DNA of 64,000 bases, taken from positions 372,001 to 436,000 of the forward strand of contig NZ_AP012273.1 in the NCBI RefSeq assembly GCF_000828615.1, in the 5' to 3' direction. Each line of letters begins with the position of its first letter. The stretch's first letter is position 1. The position numbers were made by a program, and so were the translations under genes. Below are positions 1 to 9,725 of the stretch, piece by piece. This DNA comes from Thiolapillus brandeum. GTDB lineage: Bacteria; Pseudomonadota; Gammaproteobacteria; Chromatiales; Chromatiaceae. The notes under the pieces are model-generated. The model saw only the letters and a program-made list of their open reading frames with translations. It did not search any database and had not been told where the DNA came from.

Positions 1-2
1 AG

Positions 3-524
3 AATTGGGGGGATCTCAATATCGAACTCAGTCCGCCCCGGCCAGTGGGGCTGTTGAGCCTGGTCAACCTGCCCAAAGACGAATTGCCCGAGAAACTGGG
101 GTTGCAGGTGGCGATGAATGGTCAATTGGTGACTGATCTGTATTTCAGTATCCAGGATGGGATACCACTTCTGCAGGGTTCAAAGGCCAAACCCGGGAAA
201 AAGACATTCAAGCCGCGTATCCGTTACCGATGGGAGTACCAACCTGTGTCCCTGGGGAGTCTTTCCTCCTATCTTGACCACAAGGTGCGTATTCGTACGG
301 CAGATGGTGTGGTGCATGAAGGGCTGCTAATCAGTATCCGTGGCAAAAAGATTTCCGTGCAGAAAAAAATCAGTGGCGGCAAGTTCATCGCTCACCTTTC
401 GCCTGCCAATATACGTTCTGTGATGGTGCGGGTCAGGGTAAAGGTTGAACCAAAAGTATCAGCGCCGCAGAAGGCTGTTGCCCAACAGCCCGATTCCCAG
501 GATGCCGAGGGTGCCACTGAGTAG
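3..524 (+). CDS. hypothetical protein, 5' end outside window
   Basis: The frame is open from the first bases of the window, so the gene very likely starts upstream; the GTG at 45 is only the first possible internal start. The visible C-terminal part is about 170 residues. It has a basic middle segment (around [16 protein letters not shown]) followed by a beta-rich stretch ([17 protein letters not shown]) that looks loosely like a small barrel. I do not recognise the family. Its last 66 bases overlap the 3' end of the convergent ubiB gene. Function is unknown. Confidence 0.6.
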   Translation, partial: NWGDLNIELSPPRPVGLLSLVNLPKDELPEKLGLQVAMNGQLVTDLYFSIQDGIPLLQGSKAKPGKKTFKPRIRYRWEYQPVSLGSLSSYLDHKVRIRTADGVVHEGLLISIRGKKISVQKKISGGKFIAHLSPANIRSVMVRVRVKVEPKVSAPQKAVAQQPDSQDAEGATE

Positions 525-2111
525 GCTCAGACTGCCGGTAGCCAGCAGGGGTGATCCCAGAGCGGCGAGAATGGTTGCACTGACGATCAGGGCGCTGCCG
601 CCAATACTCTGCCGGATGCGGGTCTGGTTTTGCTTCATCTCCCTGCGTAGCGTCACCAGCTCTTCTGAATGCCAGTTCAGGCGGAGCTTGCCTTCCTCGG
701 CATTTTTCAGCACCCGGTAGGCCAGGCGTGGAATTTCCGGCAGTTGTTCCGACATTTGCGGCAGAGATTCCTTGACGCGGCGAACGAAAGCCTTGGGCCC
801 CACTTGCTCGGACAGCCATTTCTCCATAAAGGGCTTGGCCGTGGCCCACAGATCCAGTTCCGGGTAGAGCATACGCCCCAGACCTTCGATGTTCAGCAGG
901 GTTTTTTGCAACAGCACCAGCTGGGGCTGCACCTCCATGTCGAAGCGCCGTGCGGTCTGGAACAGGCGCAGCAGGAAATGGCCGAAGGAAATGTCCGCCA
1001 GGGGTTTTTCCCAGATGGGCTCGGACACGGTGCGGATAGCCGCTTCGAACTCTTCCACCCGGGTGCCTTCGGGTACCCAGCCGGACTCCACGTGCAGCTC
1101 CGCCACCCGGCGGTAGTCCCGGTGGAAGAAGGCCAGCAGGTTCTCGGCCAGGTAGCGCTGATCCTGGGTGGTCAGGGTGCCCATGATGCCGAAGTCCACG
1201 CTGATGTAGCGTCCGCTGGGCTCGACGAAGATGTTGCCCGGGTGCATGTCGGCATGGAAGAAATTGTCGCGGAAGACCTGGGTGAAGAAGATCTCCACAC
1301 CGCGTTCTCCCAGCAGGGCCATGCTCACGCCCTGGGCCTTGAGTTTTGCTACCTCGTCCACGGGAGTCCCATAGACCCGCTCCATGACCATGACATTGTT
1401 GCGGCAGTAATCCCAGTACACCCTGGGGATGTAGAGCATCTCGCTGTTTTCGAAATTGCGCCGTAACTGGGAGGCATTGGCCGCCTCGCGCATCAGATCC
1501 AGTTCGTCGAAGATGGTCTTTTCGTATTCTTCCACCACCTCAACAGGGCGCAGGCGCCGTGCTTCCCGGGAATACTTCTGGGCCAGATGGGCCAGGGTGT
1601 ACATGAGATCCACATCCTTGCGGATGGCCTTTTCGATGCCGGGGCGCACCACCTTGACGATGACTTCCTCGCCGCTGTGCAGGGTGGCGGCATGTACCTG
1701 GGCGATGGAGGCAGAAGCCATGGGCTGGGCCTCGAAGCTGGCAAAGATATCCTCTACCCTGCCGCCCAGAGCCTTTTCCACGATGGCTTTGGATTGCCCG
1801 GCAGGAAAAGGGGGAACATCATCCTGGAGTTTGACCAGTTCCCCGGCAATGTCATCCGGGAGCAGGTCGCGGCGCGTGGACAGGATCTGTCCGAACTTGA
1901 TGTAGATGGGCCCCAGGTCTTCCAGGGTGCGGCGGATGCGCACCCCGTAACCCGGACGTTTTCCGTGTTGCAGCCAGTAGAAGGGCGACAGGTAGCGGAA
2001 GAAGCGGATGGGGCGGAACAGGTGGGCGGCGAGAATGAACTCGTCCAGGCCGTGCTTGGCCAGTACCCAGGTGATGTGCACCACGCGCACGCCCTGGCGC
2101 AGGGGAATCAT
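459..2111 (-). CDS. ubiB: UbiB, ABC1/ADCK-family atypical kinase for ubiquinone biosynthesis
   Basis: The 550-residue product matches UbiB in length and motifs. The family signature KxGQ is present as KFGQ at residues 72-75, the alanine-rich loop is ASASIAQVH near 132-140, the catalytic region is HADMHPGN at 286-293, and the metal-binding DFG is at 306-308. Two hydrophobic C-terminal segments should anchor it in the inner membrane. UbiB proteins are ATPases/atypical kinases that support coenzyme Q synthesis, probably by making lipid precursors accessible to the Ubi complex. The start overlaps the ubiJ stop by 4 bp, which indicates translational coupling in a ubiE-ubiJ-ubiB operon. Confidence 0.95.
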   Translation of the reverse strand: MIPLRQGVRVVHITWVLAKHGLDEFILAAHLFRPIRFFRYLSPFYWLQHGKRPGYGVRIRRTLEDLGPIYIKFGQILSTRRDLLPDDIAGELVKLQDDVPPFPAGQSKAIVEKALGGRVEDIFASFEAQPMASASIAQVHAATLHSGEEVIVKVVRPGIEKAIRKDVDLMYTLAHLAQKYSREARRLRPVEVVEEYEKTIFDELDLMREAANASQLRRNFENSEMLYIPRVYWDYCRNNVMVMERVYGTPVDEVAKLKAQGVSMALLGERGVEIFFTQVFRDNFFHADMHPGNIFVEPSGRYISVDFGIMGTLTTQDQRYLAENLLAFFHRDYRRVAELHVESGWVPEGTRVEEFEAAIRTVSEPIWEKPLADISFGHFLLRLFQTARRFDMEVQPQLVLLQKTLLNIEGLGRMLYPELDLWATAKPFMEKWLSEQVGPKAFVRRVKESLPQMSEQLPEIPRLAYRVLKNAEEGKLRLNWHSEELVTLRREMKQNQTRIRQSIGGSALIVSATILAALGSPLLATGSLSLLSGTLGILGIGLLGNSLLRR

Positions 2112-2731
2112 GAGTCTTTCTCCAGGGTCTGGTTCAGCAGGCGGATACGGGCTTCCAGCCGGTCGGTGGCCTCCCGTGCCTCATCCACCTGATGGAGGAA
2201 GTCTTCCACTTCCAGGGGATGGGGCAGAAGCCGGGCCTCTTCCACCAGATATTCCGCCAGGTCGGTTTCCAGACGAGAGCCCGTGTTTTTGATCCAGTAG
2301 GCGGTGCGCCGGGCGGTGTTGCCCAGCTGATGGGCAATGATATCCCCGGTAAACCGGGACAGTTGTTCTTCCCAGTCGATATCCAGTCCGCCCAGGGTGG
2401 CGCCGAAGTCATGGGCAAGGGCGGTATCGCCGCTGATGCTCAGCCGTCCGGCGAACAACTGCCGGTTGCCCTGTGCCTTGTCCCCGCTGCGCAGCAGGTC
2501 CAGAGGGCTGCCGCTGAGGAGGGCGTCGGGCTGGCCTTCGATGCTGCCCAGCAGTTGCAGTTCCCCTTGTTGGTCGGGTACGAAGTACAGGGTGATTTCC
2601 GGGCCGCGCAGGTGAATGCCGATGACCCTGCCATGATGACGGGCGAGTTTCTCCCGGGCAAAAGGATCCAGGCGCAGCAGGGTATTGATGCTGCTCTCCA
2701 AGGATGCCAGGGCCAGATCACGGGTGGACAT
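2108..2731 (-). CDS. ubiJ: UbiJ, SCP2-domain ubiquinone biosynthesis accessory factor
   Basis: A 207-residue protein with an N-terminal SCP2 sterol-carrier-like lipid-binding domain (about residues 15-115, including [17 protein letters not shown]) and a C-terminal helical, coiled-coil-like tail. UbiJ is a scaffold in the soluble Ubi complex that binds isoprenoid quinone intermediates. Position between ubiE (7-bp gap) and ubiB (4-bp overlap) is the conserved gammaproteobacterial order, which supports the name more strongly than the diverged sequence alone. Confidence 0.9.
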   Translation of the reverse strand: MSTRDLALASLESSINTLLRLDPFAREKLARHHGRVIGIHLRGPEITLYFVPDQQGELQLLGSIEGQPDALLSGSPLDLLRSGDKAQGNRQLFAGRLSISGDTALAHDFGATLGGLDIDWEEQLSRFTGDIIAHQLGNTARRTAYWIKNTGSRLETDLAEYLVEEARLLPHPLEVEDFLHQVDEAREATDRLEARIRLLNQTLEKDS

Positions 2732-2738
2732 TGGCAGG

Positions 2739-3491
2739 TCAGAGTTTGAATCCGCGGTGAATGGCCACGATACCGCCAGTGAGATTGTGGTAATCGCAGT
2801 TTTCGAATCCGGCTTCTTCCATCATGCCACGCAGGGTTTCCTGGTCCGGATGCATGCGGATGGATTCCGCCAGGTAGCGGTAGCTGTCCTCGTCCCGGGT
2901 CACCAGCTTGCCGATCTTGGGCAGCAGGCTGAAGGAATACAGATCGTAGATTTTTTCCAGGGGCTTGATCACCGGCTTGGAGAATTCCAGCACCAGGGCG
3001 CGGCCACCCGGGCGCAGGGCGGCATACATGGCGTTCAGGGCTTTTTGCTTGTCGGTGACATTGCGCAGGCCGAAGCCGATGGTAATACAGTCGAAGCTGT
3101 TGTCGGGGAAAGGCAACTGCTCGGCATTCACCTGGGCGTAACCGACATTTCCGGCGCGCCCGTGGTCGAGCATGCGGTCACGTCCCGTGACCAGCATGTT
3201 GGCATTGATGTCGGTCATCACCACCAGACCTTCGGGGCCTACCAGGCCTGAGAAACGGTCCGCCAGATCGCCGGTGCCCGAGGCCAGATCCAGCACCTGT
3301 TGACCGGCATGGACTCCGGACAGTTCCACAGCAAAACGCTTCCAGAGGCGATGTACGCCAAAGGACATGAGGTCGTTCATCAGGTCGTAGCGGGAGGCCA
3401 CGGAATCGAACACGCCGCGTACCAGATCGGCTTTCTGATCCTTGGCGACCTTGCGGTAGCCGAAATGGGTTTCTTCGTGTTGCTCGCTCAT
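2739..3491 (-). CDS. ubiE: UbiE, ubiquinone/menaquinone C-methyltransferase
   Basis: A 250-residue class I SAM-dependent methyltransferase that C-methylates the demethoxy-quinol ring in ubiquinone synthesis. The SAM-binding motif is [11 protein letters not shown] (about residues 67-77), and the family region [18 protein letters not shown] lies near the N-terminus. Length and N-terminal start match the UbiE family. It leads the ubiE-ubiJ-ubiB operon. A 69-bp gap separates it from the DUF971 gene upstream on the same strand, so both may share one transcript. Confidence 0.95.
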   Translation of the reverse strand: MSEQHEETHFGYRKVAKDQKADLVRGVFDSVASRYDLMNDLMSFGVHRLWKRFAVELSGVHAGQQVLDLASGTGDLADRFSGLVGPEGLVVMTDINANMLVTGRDRMLDHGRAGNVGYAQVNAEQLPFPDNSFDCITIGFGLRNVTDKQKALNAMYAALRPGGRALVLEFSKPVIKPLEKIYDLYSFSLLPKIGKLVTRDEDSYRYLAESIRMHPDQETLRGMMEEAGFENCDYHNLTGGIVAIHRGFKL

Positions 3492-3560
3492 GTTGCTGAG
3501 ATCCTGGGTCGAAGATGGGGCGGCAGGGGTTAAACAACGGAAACTGCCGCCGGTGAAGGA

Positions 3561-3929
3561 TCAGGAGGCCGGGTCTTTCCGGCTGTAACCCACTTCCTTC
3601 AGTTCATCCAGGTACTGTTGCCAGTACTGGTCGTAGTTCTGCCCCAGATTATACAGGGTTTCCCAGGAGTAGATGCCCGTGTTGTGCTCATCGTCGAAGT
3701 GCAGCACGATGGCGTAGTTGCCCACAGGCTCGATCTGGTCGATGTTTACTTTTTCGATGCCCGTCGGCACCTTGCGTTGGCCGGGGCCATGGCCCATGAC
3801 TTCCGCCGACGGAGAGAAAGCGCGCAGGTATTCCGCCGGCAGCTTGAAGTTGGAGCCGTCGTCGAAAGTGATTTCCAGCACCCGGGAGACCCGGTGCAGG
3901 TTGAGTTCAGTTGGTACGGGGTGAGACAT
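3561..3929 (-). CDS. DUF971 (gamma-butyrobetaine hydroxylase-like N-terminal domain) protein
   Basis: The product of about 122 residues consists of one DUF971 domain (LEITFDDGSNFKLPAEYLR near the N-terminus; NYAIVLHFDDEHNTGIYSW later). I chose the ATG at 3929 because an AAGGAA ribosome-binding site precedes it; an in-frame start 21 bp upstream lacks one. The fold is known from the N-terminus of gamma-butyrobetaine hydroxylase and from small proteins linked to iron-sulfur or quinone genes; its role here is not established. In many gammaproteobacteria it lies between hslU and ubiE. Here the ubiE side is kept, but 8 kb of other genes separates it from hslU. Confidence 0.88.
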   Translation of the reverse strand: MSHPVPTELNLHRVSRVLEITFDDGSNFKLPAEYLRAFSPSAEVMGHGPGQRKVPTGIEKVNIDQIEPVGNYAIVLHFDDEHNTGIYSWETLYNLGQNYDQYWQQYLDELKEVGYSRKDPAS

Positions 3930-4001
3930 AGCTGGATTCCTTGGGAACAATATTCACTGGACGCCATTATGCGGCAAAATGGGGCGTTTTTGTCACACAG
4001 T

Positions 4002-7000
4002 TCATCGGGATATGGGAAAAGACAGGTCCGGCCGGGAGACAATGCGGAATCCGGTGATTTTCCATTGTCCCTGGCGCTTGTGAAAATCAATCAGGTAACG
4101 GCTACCGCTGCTGCTTACGAAGAGGGTGCCCTGGGCTTCCTGTTCCGTCTGACGGGTGGCCGAAAAATTTTTCCAGTCTTTGTAGAACTGGCGCCGCTGG
4201 TCAGGACTCCATTTCGACAGGGACTCGCCCAGGTCTTTTAGGGCATCTTCGGCCAGGCAGCTTCGGGCAATGCCGGTTTCCCCGAGCAGGATGGATCGGC
4301 GGAACAACCGCCAGGTTTCCATGGGGCTGGCCAGGGCGTAGTCCGTGGCGGTCTCCAGGTCCAGGCCGGTCTTTTCCTGGAACAGCGCCAGGGTTTGGTC
4401 CAGGTCTGTCCAGTCTGTCCGGGGGTTGATGCCGGCCGCGAGTTCAGGGCGCTGTTTCAACATACCCAGAAAACAACTGCTCCAGTAACGCCCCGGGTCC
4501 AGGCGCTGCAGCAGGTCAAGGCTGTATTTCGGGTCCTTGATGAGGGGAAGCCGCTCCAGGGCCGTCATGAAAAACAGGTGGGAAGCGGGCAACTGTTGCA
4601 GAAGTTGCCGGTAGGCCTGGCGGTCCACCGGGGCGGGACTTCGATTTTTCATGTCCAGTTCATGGAGTTTTTTTGTGAGGGCCATTTCCTGGGGTTGGCT
4701 GAGGTAGGCGGAGTAGATCATGGTGCCGCAGCGCATCTGCTCCTCGACCGTCAGCCGCCTGTCCAGGGGCTTGCCGGTCCGCAGGAAGCGGATCTCCATA
4801 TTCAGCCAGCTCGTCAGCCAGCCCAATGTGAAAGGATTGTCATCCTCATTCCCGGGTGATTTTCCGGCAGATTCCAGGGCCTGGGTATAGGCATCCACGG
4901 CTTGGGATTTGTCGTCAAGATCATATTGGTACAGGTCCCCGAGGTAGTAGGCAAAATAGGCCTTTTGTTCCGGTGCGTGTTCGGGGAGTACTGCAAGAAG
5001 CTCCTGGAGGTCGTTCGCCGCCTGTTGCGGTGATTTTTCATCGAAGCGCAGGTGGAGCAGCCGGGTTTTTTCCCATTCCAGCGCGGTGTTCAGGGCATTG
5101 TTTGCTGTACTCAGGCCAGGATAATCCCGGGTCAGGTCAGACAGCTGCCGCAGATAGTGCTTCCAGGCGTGCAGTTTCTCCGGTTCGGCATGGTGCATCA
5201 GCTCCCTGGGGGAAGGCATCCGGGTGGCGAGCGCATGGTATTCGCGCTGGAACGCCCGGGTCTGCTGTTCTCTGGCGATACCTGCAAGATACTGATCCTG
5301 GTGGGACAGACGCTGTTCCAGCGTCATTTTCAGAAAGGTATAACGATCTTTGCTCAGCCTCTGGGCGTCATACAATGCCTGCAGATCCTTGAGAATGGTT
5401 TTCCAGCTCTCGGGGGTGTCATAAGCCAACAGGGCAAACCGGGCTTCGTCCCGGACACTGGTATCCTGGTCGTCGAGGAGGCGATACAGATCAGGCAGGC
5501 ATTCGGGCAGTTTCAGTTTACCCAGGAGTTTCAGGTAAGGCTGCTTGAATTCCGGGGATGGACTGAAACTTGCGTGATCACAATAGAGATCGGGCGTCTT
5601 GGGCAGATGCGCTGCATAACGGCCTGCGCTTTTCAGCAGGGGGGCGGCGCATTTCCCATCGGCATCACCCGGCTGTAGCCAAAGTTGTTCCAGTTTCCGG
5701 GCCAGCAGCCCGGCGGCCTGTTCCTGCGGCAGGGCGCGCAGCAGGCTTACGACCCTGGGTTGATCGGGGGAACAGACGGGCCGGGAAGCGGCCAGGGAGG
5801 CAATGTAATCCTTGACCGGGAGATAGCGGCGCTGTTCCAGCTCGTAGATGACAGGCAGTTGGTCAATGAAATCGAGTCTGGGCAACAAGGCCAGAAGTTT
5901 GGGGTAGGCCGTGTCATCGGTGCTCAACAGCAACTGCCGGGTATTCCGTTGTTTCAGGAAATATTCCGTGAGCTCCCTGGAGGCATACTGGCGCTTTCCG
6001 GCAAGCTTGTTGAGCCAGCGCAGAGAGGGGTCATGGAGGTTTTCCACCAGGATGCTTTCGATTTCAGGTTTCAGGGGAAGCGTGGGACGGCGGTTCTGGT
6101 GGGTCAATTGTTGTCTTCCCAGTTCCTTGTTCCGGTCCCGCAAACTGCTTTCAAGATACAGGGCCAATTGCCGGGTTCGCTGGGTATCATCCTTGTTCGC
6201 CACCAGCCACTTCAGAGCAGGGGCGTCATTCTGCTGGCCCAGTACCCAGGCGGCAGCCAGGGCCTGATCCCCGGCGCCTTCCCGGAGGAGTGTCAACAGT
6301 TCTGCATTGCGCTTGTGCCGCAACTCAGCGAGCAGGGGAGTGAGCGCCCTGTCCATGGGCTGGATCAGGCCACTGCGTTGGTCATCGTCCGGCCTGGCCT
6401 GATGATACAGGGCCAGGATAGCCGCCAGATCCGTGAGTTCACTGTAGTTTCTGGCCGCCTGATAGGCCATGCTGCGCACCGGTTCTTTGGAGTCCGCAAG
6501 GCCCATGGCCAGATCCTTCAGGCAGGCCTTGCTTTTGACATGGCCCAGAAATTTCAGGTATGCGATTTTGAACGATGGGTCATCGACGTAATCCCAATGG
6601 CCGCAGTACAGGCCATCCTGGCCGTCAAACAGTGAGTGACGCCGGGCGTATTCCAGGTGGTAGGTGATACAGGCAGCGTTGGAGAGTTTTTCAGGCGCCT
6701 GCCAATACGCTGCGAGTTTCTGATCCAGGAGTTGGGAAGCAATCGCCGGAGGGAGATACTGAAGTTGGCGATAGAATGGGTACCGGTCGCTGCTGCAGAG
6801 TCCGGTATCCAGAAACTTTTTCTGAAATTCGGCAATGGCAGGGGGATAGGCTTTGCTCAGGAGGTGCTGGTAAAGTTTTTCCCGGAGTTTTTCGTCCAGC
6901 TCGGGCAATAGCCTGGCCAGCCGGGGTTCCATTCCCTGCAGCCGGGTGTTCACCAGGGGCATGATCTGCGCGTAGCGCGGTTGCGCCTTCAAACCATAAC

Positions 7001-7598
7001 CGGATATCTGTGGCTGACTTCGGATGTTACCGGCGGATGTTTTCTGGTTCTCCCGGGTCTTCAGAAAGGCCATCAACACCGAAGGTTCCGAAGCATGGAT
7101 TGCCTTGTCCAACACCCATTTTTTCTCGTAGAGATAGTCGAACAGTTCCTGGCTGCCATAGGGACGCTGTCCCAGAAGTTTTACCAGTTCATCCATCAGT
7201 TCCGGATCCTGCCTGTTTTTCAGGATGATTTGTTCGATAGCCCTGGGTAGAGGCTGGTCTTCCTTTCTCCATTCCAGGCCCAGGCGATACAGGGTCATAA
7301 GAGAAGACCTGCGACCGGCAGGCGAGATGCCAAGGATTTCCTCCAGGCCTGGAGCGTCCTCCTGTTTGCCCAGTTCCCAGGCGGCCGCGTAAGCGATTTC
7401 CGGATTGGAATGGTGCAGATTCTCCCGCTGGCTGGTTTTATCTGTCGTGGAAGTCCCGGGTATCGCCTGAACGGGTGGGGTTTGCACCGCAATGGATACC
7501 GGGGCTGGCAGGGACGGTCTCGACGTTGCCTTGGCAGGGCCGGAGAGACTTCCCCATGCCACGATAAAACCCAACATCCATTTGCCCGTTTTCATCAT
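4002..7598 (-). CDS. large exported HEAT/TPR-like protein with internal duplication
   Basis: About 1198 residues. The start at 7598 (or the adjacent ATG at 7595) has an AAGGAA site upstream and gives a typical signal peptide (KWMLGFIVAWGSLSGPAKA). The mature protein is mostly alpha-helical and resembles HEAT-type repeats. Two similar modules follow each other, roughly residues 70-430 and 445-765: each begins with AWxLGxQxDAPxL (AWELGKQEDAPGL, AWVLGQQNDAPAL), and each has a late block LYCxH followed by FKxxYLKxLG and CLxDL near 330-363 and 671-704. A TPR-like segment lies around 855-915. The C-terminus ends in a beta-rich stretch. I do not recognise the family. It is divergent from the histidine kinase at 7824. 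Confidence 0.8.
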   Translation of the reverse strand: MMKTGKWMLGFIVAWGSLSGPAKATSRPSLPAPVSIAVQTPPVQAIPGTSTTDKTSQRENLHHSNPEIAYAAAWELGKQEDAPGLEEILGISPAGRRSSLMTLYRLGLEWRKEDQPLPRAIEQIILKNRQDPELMDELVKLLGQRPYGSQELFDYLYEKKWVLDKAIHASEPSVLMAFLKTRENQKTSAGNIRSQPQISGYGLKAQPRYAQIMPLVNTRLQGMEPRLARLLPELDEKLREKLYQHLLSKAYPPAIAEFQKKFLDTGLCSSDRYPFYRQLQYLPPAIASQLLDQKLAAYWQAPEKLSNAACITYHLEYARRHSLFDGQDGLYCGHWDYVDDPSFKIAYLKFLGHVKSKACLKDLAMGLADSKEPVRSMAYQAARNYSELTDLAAILALYHQARPDDDQRSGLIQPMDRALTPLLAELRHKRNAELLTLLREGAGDQALAAAWVLGQQNDAPALKWLVANKDDTQRTRQLALYLESSLRDRNKELGRQQLTHQNRRPTLPLKPEIESILVENLHDPSLRWLNKLAGKRQYASRELTEYFLKQRNTRQLLLSTDDTAYPKLLALLPRLDFIDQLPVIYELEQRRYLPVKDYIASLAASRPVCSPDQPRVVSLLRALPQEQAAGLLARKLEQLWLQPGDADGKCAAPLLKSAGRYAAHLPKTPDLYCDHASFSPSPEFKQPYLKLLGKLKLPECLPDLYRLLDDQDTSVRDEARFALLAYDTPESWKTILKDLQALYDAQRLSKDRYTFLKMTLEQRLSHQDQYLAGIAREQQTRAFQREYHALATRMPSPRELMHHAEPEKLHAWKHYLRQLSDLTRDYPGLSTANNALNTALEWEKTRLLHLRFDEKSPQQAANDLQELLAVLPEHAPEQKAYFAYYLGDLYQYDLDDKSQAVDAYTQALESAGKSPGNEDDNPFTLGWLTSWLNMEIRFLRTGKPLDRRLTVEEQMRCGTMIYSAYLSQPQEMALTKKLHELDMKNRSPAPVDRQAYRQLLQQLPASHLFFMTALERLPLIKDPKYSLDLLQRLDPGRYWSSCFLGMLKQRPELAAGINPRTDWTDLDQTLALFQEKTGLDLETATDYALASPMETWRLFRRSILLGETGIARSCLAEDALKDLGESLSKWSPDQRRQFYKDWKNFSATRQTEQEAQGTLFVSSSGSRYLIDFHKRQGQWKITGFRIVSRPDLSFPISR

Positions 7599-7823
7599 GT
7601 TGATTCCTTGTCCGAGGGGTGTGCATAGCGATCGCCGCTGCAGAAATGCCATCCGGCCATGGCTGGTTTTTGACCCTAGCGCAGCCAGCACTGTCCTGCA
7701 AGGGATCCCCATGCGGCTGGTATCGGCGAGGTCGTTGATGTCTTGGAGCCGGTTTCAATATGTGCCATGATGCCCGGGTATCCACTGATCATGGTTTCCA
7801 GCCTGGACTTTTCCGAAGAACCG

Positions 7824-9674
7824 ATGACTATTCTTGTGTCCTCCCGTGTATGGCCGATACGGTTTCTGGCGGTCTTGTGGGTTCTGCTGTTGCCGGGATG
7901 CGGCGGAAATGCTGACGGGGTACGGGATATCACCAGGCAATTTAATGTGGCTTATTCAGAACCGGGAAGTCTGCAGCCTCTGACAGTACTGCGTGGTGAG
8001 AGCAGTCTGGCTTTCGTGCCGGTGAAACACCCGGATAACCTGGCCAGATTTGAAAAGGATATCTGGCTGCGGGCGGTTTTGACACCGGATTCCGGGTTTT
8101 CTAAAGCCATTCTGGAATTGCCAACCTATATGCTGGGAAAAGTGGATATATGGTTCCAGACGGCGGATGGTACTGTGACACACAAGCAATCCGGTACTTA
8201 CTATCCTTATGTGGAGAGGGAGATCAGGAATGCCGGAGTAGCCTTCAGGATGCCTGATGGCAAGGGCCACCCGATTCATGTGCTGATGCGTATCTATACG
8301 GGGGCGCCGGTCAACTTTACCGCTCTGCTGTGGCAGGAGGATGCCTGGCAGAACTATTCACATGCCAACCGGGCCTGGTATGGGTTGTTCTTTGGCGGCA
8401 TGCTGGCGTTGTTCGTCTATAACCTGTTCTTCGCCTTTTCCCTCAAGGATACATCTTTCCTGTATTACGTGGCTTACATGGCCTGCCTGGCTTTATCCGT
8501 GGTGCTTTACAGTGGTCTCGCGGAAGAGTTTCTCTGGCCCCAGGGCAAGGAGGTCTCGTGGGTGCTGATGGTGGCGGCCCTTGGATCTTTCTTTGGTGTC
8601 GGTTTCGTCAATCAGTTTCTTGATGTACGCAAGCGCTGGAACTACCTGTACCTGATATCCACCCTGGTGGCAGGAACCGGGGTGCTTCTGGGCTTGGGTC
8701 TGACGCTCGATCTGCAAGTGCTGAACGTGTCCTTTATCGTGCCTCTGATGCACAGTATTCTGTTGTTGGGGCCTGCCTATTATCTGTCTGTTTCCGTCTA
8801 TTCTTACCTGCGTGGCGTCAGGCAAGCCCGTTTCCTGATATTGGGTATGAGTGTATTGCTCGGTTCTCTGGTGTTGTACTACATGGCCACCTATGGGTAT
8901 CTGGTGCATGGTTTCTATCTGCATCATGTACTTGAGATGGGATTGTTCAGCGATGCCCTGCTGCTGTCCCTGGCTCTGTCCGACCGGGTCAAGTTCCTGA
9001 CCGAAGAGAAGCGGGCCCTGGACCGGAAGTATGCCGAGATGCAAAAACAGTTCAGCCGGGAGATGATCAATATCGAGGAGGCGGAAAAGAAACGCCACGC
9101 CTCCATTTTGCATGACAGTGTGGGACATGGTTTGCTGGTGATCAAGCAGCAGTTGGATGCCCTGACGAAGGACAAGGCGCACAGTACAATGGACCATAGC
9201 ATCCAGGCATTGAAGAAGCAGTGTGATGATGTCATGCATGAAGTCCGCAGCCTGTCCCATGAGCTGCATCCCCATATTCTCTCCAACCTGGGATTGAAGG
9301 CGGCTCTGGAATCGGTGCTGAAAAGATCGTTGGATCCACGGGGGATCACCTGGCTGGCCAATCTGGAGGCTGCGCAGGGGCTGCCAAAAGCGGTGGAAAC
9401 GGCCATTTACCGTATTGTTCAGGAAGCCTTGAGCAATATTATCAAGTATGCGTCAGCGAGCGAGGTGTTCGTTTCCCTCGAAAGATTGCATGGTGGTGTT
9501 AATGTGGCCATCAAGGATGACGGCAACGGCTTCGATACCAGTGAATCCCGGGGTGGGCTGGGGCTGAAAATGATGAAAGGGCATGTGGAGCTGCTCTCGG
9601 GAACCTTCCATATTGAAAGCAATCGCGAAACGGGTACGGTTATCCATTTTTACATTCCCTGTCCCGAGGGCTGA
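7824..9674 (+). CDS. 7TMR-DISM sensor histidine kinase (HisKA_3 type)
   Basis: About 616 residues from the ATG at 7824. Order of parts: hydrophobic N-terminus ending LLLPGC (possible lipoprotein signal, C26, although proline at -2 is atypical); a periplasmic beta domain of the 7TMR-DISM extracellular type (about 40-180); seven transmembrane helices (about 186-386); a coiled-coil linker; a HisKA_3 dimerisation domain with the phospho-acceptor motif HDSVGH (H430); and a HATPase with N-box EALSNIIKYA, G1 DDGNGFD and G2 GGLGLKMM. It should autophosphorylate and pass phosphate to a NarL-type regulator; the convergent gene at 9726 is the obvious partner. The ligand is unknown. An earlier in-frame ATG at 7743 would hide the signal peptide. 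Confidence 0.88.
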   Translation: MTILVSSRVWPIRFLAVLWVLLLPGCGGNADGVRDITRQFNVAYSEPGSLQPLTVLRGESSLAFVPVKHPDNLARFEKDIWLRAVLTPDSGFSKAILELPTYMLGKVDIWFQTADGTVTHKQSGTYYPYVEREIRNAGVAFRMPDGKGHPIHVLMRIYTGAPVNFTALLWQEDAWQNYSHANRAWYGLFFGGMLALFVYNLFFAFSLKDTSFLYYVAYMACLALSVVLYSGLAEEFLWPQGKEVSWVLMVAALGSFFGVGFVNQFLDVRKRWNYLYLISTLVAGTGVLLGLGLTLDLQVLNVSFIVPLMHSILLLGPAYYLSVSVYSYLRGVRQARFLILGMSVLLGSLVLYYMATYGYLVHGFYLHHVLEMGLFSDALLLSLALSDRVKFLTEEKRALDRKYAEMQKQFSREMINIEEAEKKRHASILHDSVGHGLLVIKQQLDALTKDKAHSTMDHSIQALKKQCDDVMHEVRSLSHELHPHILSNLGLKAALESVLKRSLDPRGITWLANLEAAQGLPKAVETAIYRIVQEALSNIIKYASASEVFVSLERLHGGVNVAIKDDGNGFDTSESRGGLGLKMMKGHVELLSGTFHIESNRETGTVIHFYIPCPEG

Positions 9675-9689
9675 ACCCGGTACTCTTAA

Positions 9690-9725
9690 CAAGGATGCCG
9701 AAAAACGGTGTTTTTCAACAGCCTT
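9690..9725. terminator. bidirectional hairpin between convergent kinase and regulator genes
   Basis: GAAAAAC (9700-9706) pairs with GTTTTTC (9710-9716) around a 3-nt loop, with outer AAGG/CCTT pairing at 9691-9694 and 9722-9725. It lies exactly between two convergent stop codons, and the A/T runs work in both directions. The left arm CAAGGATG is shared with the hairpin at 22699. Confidence 0.6.
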
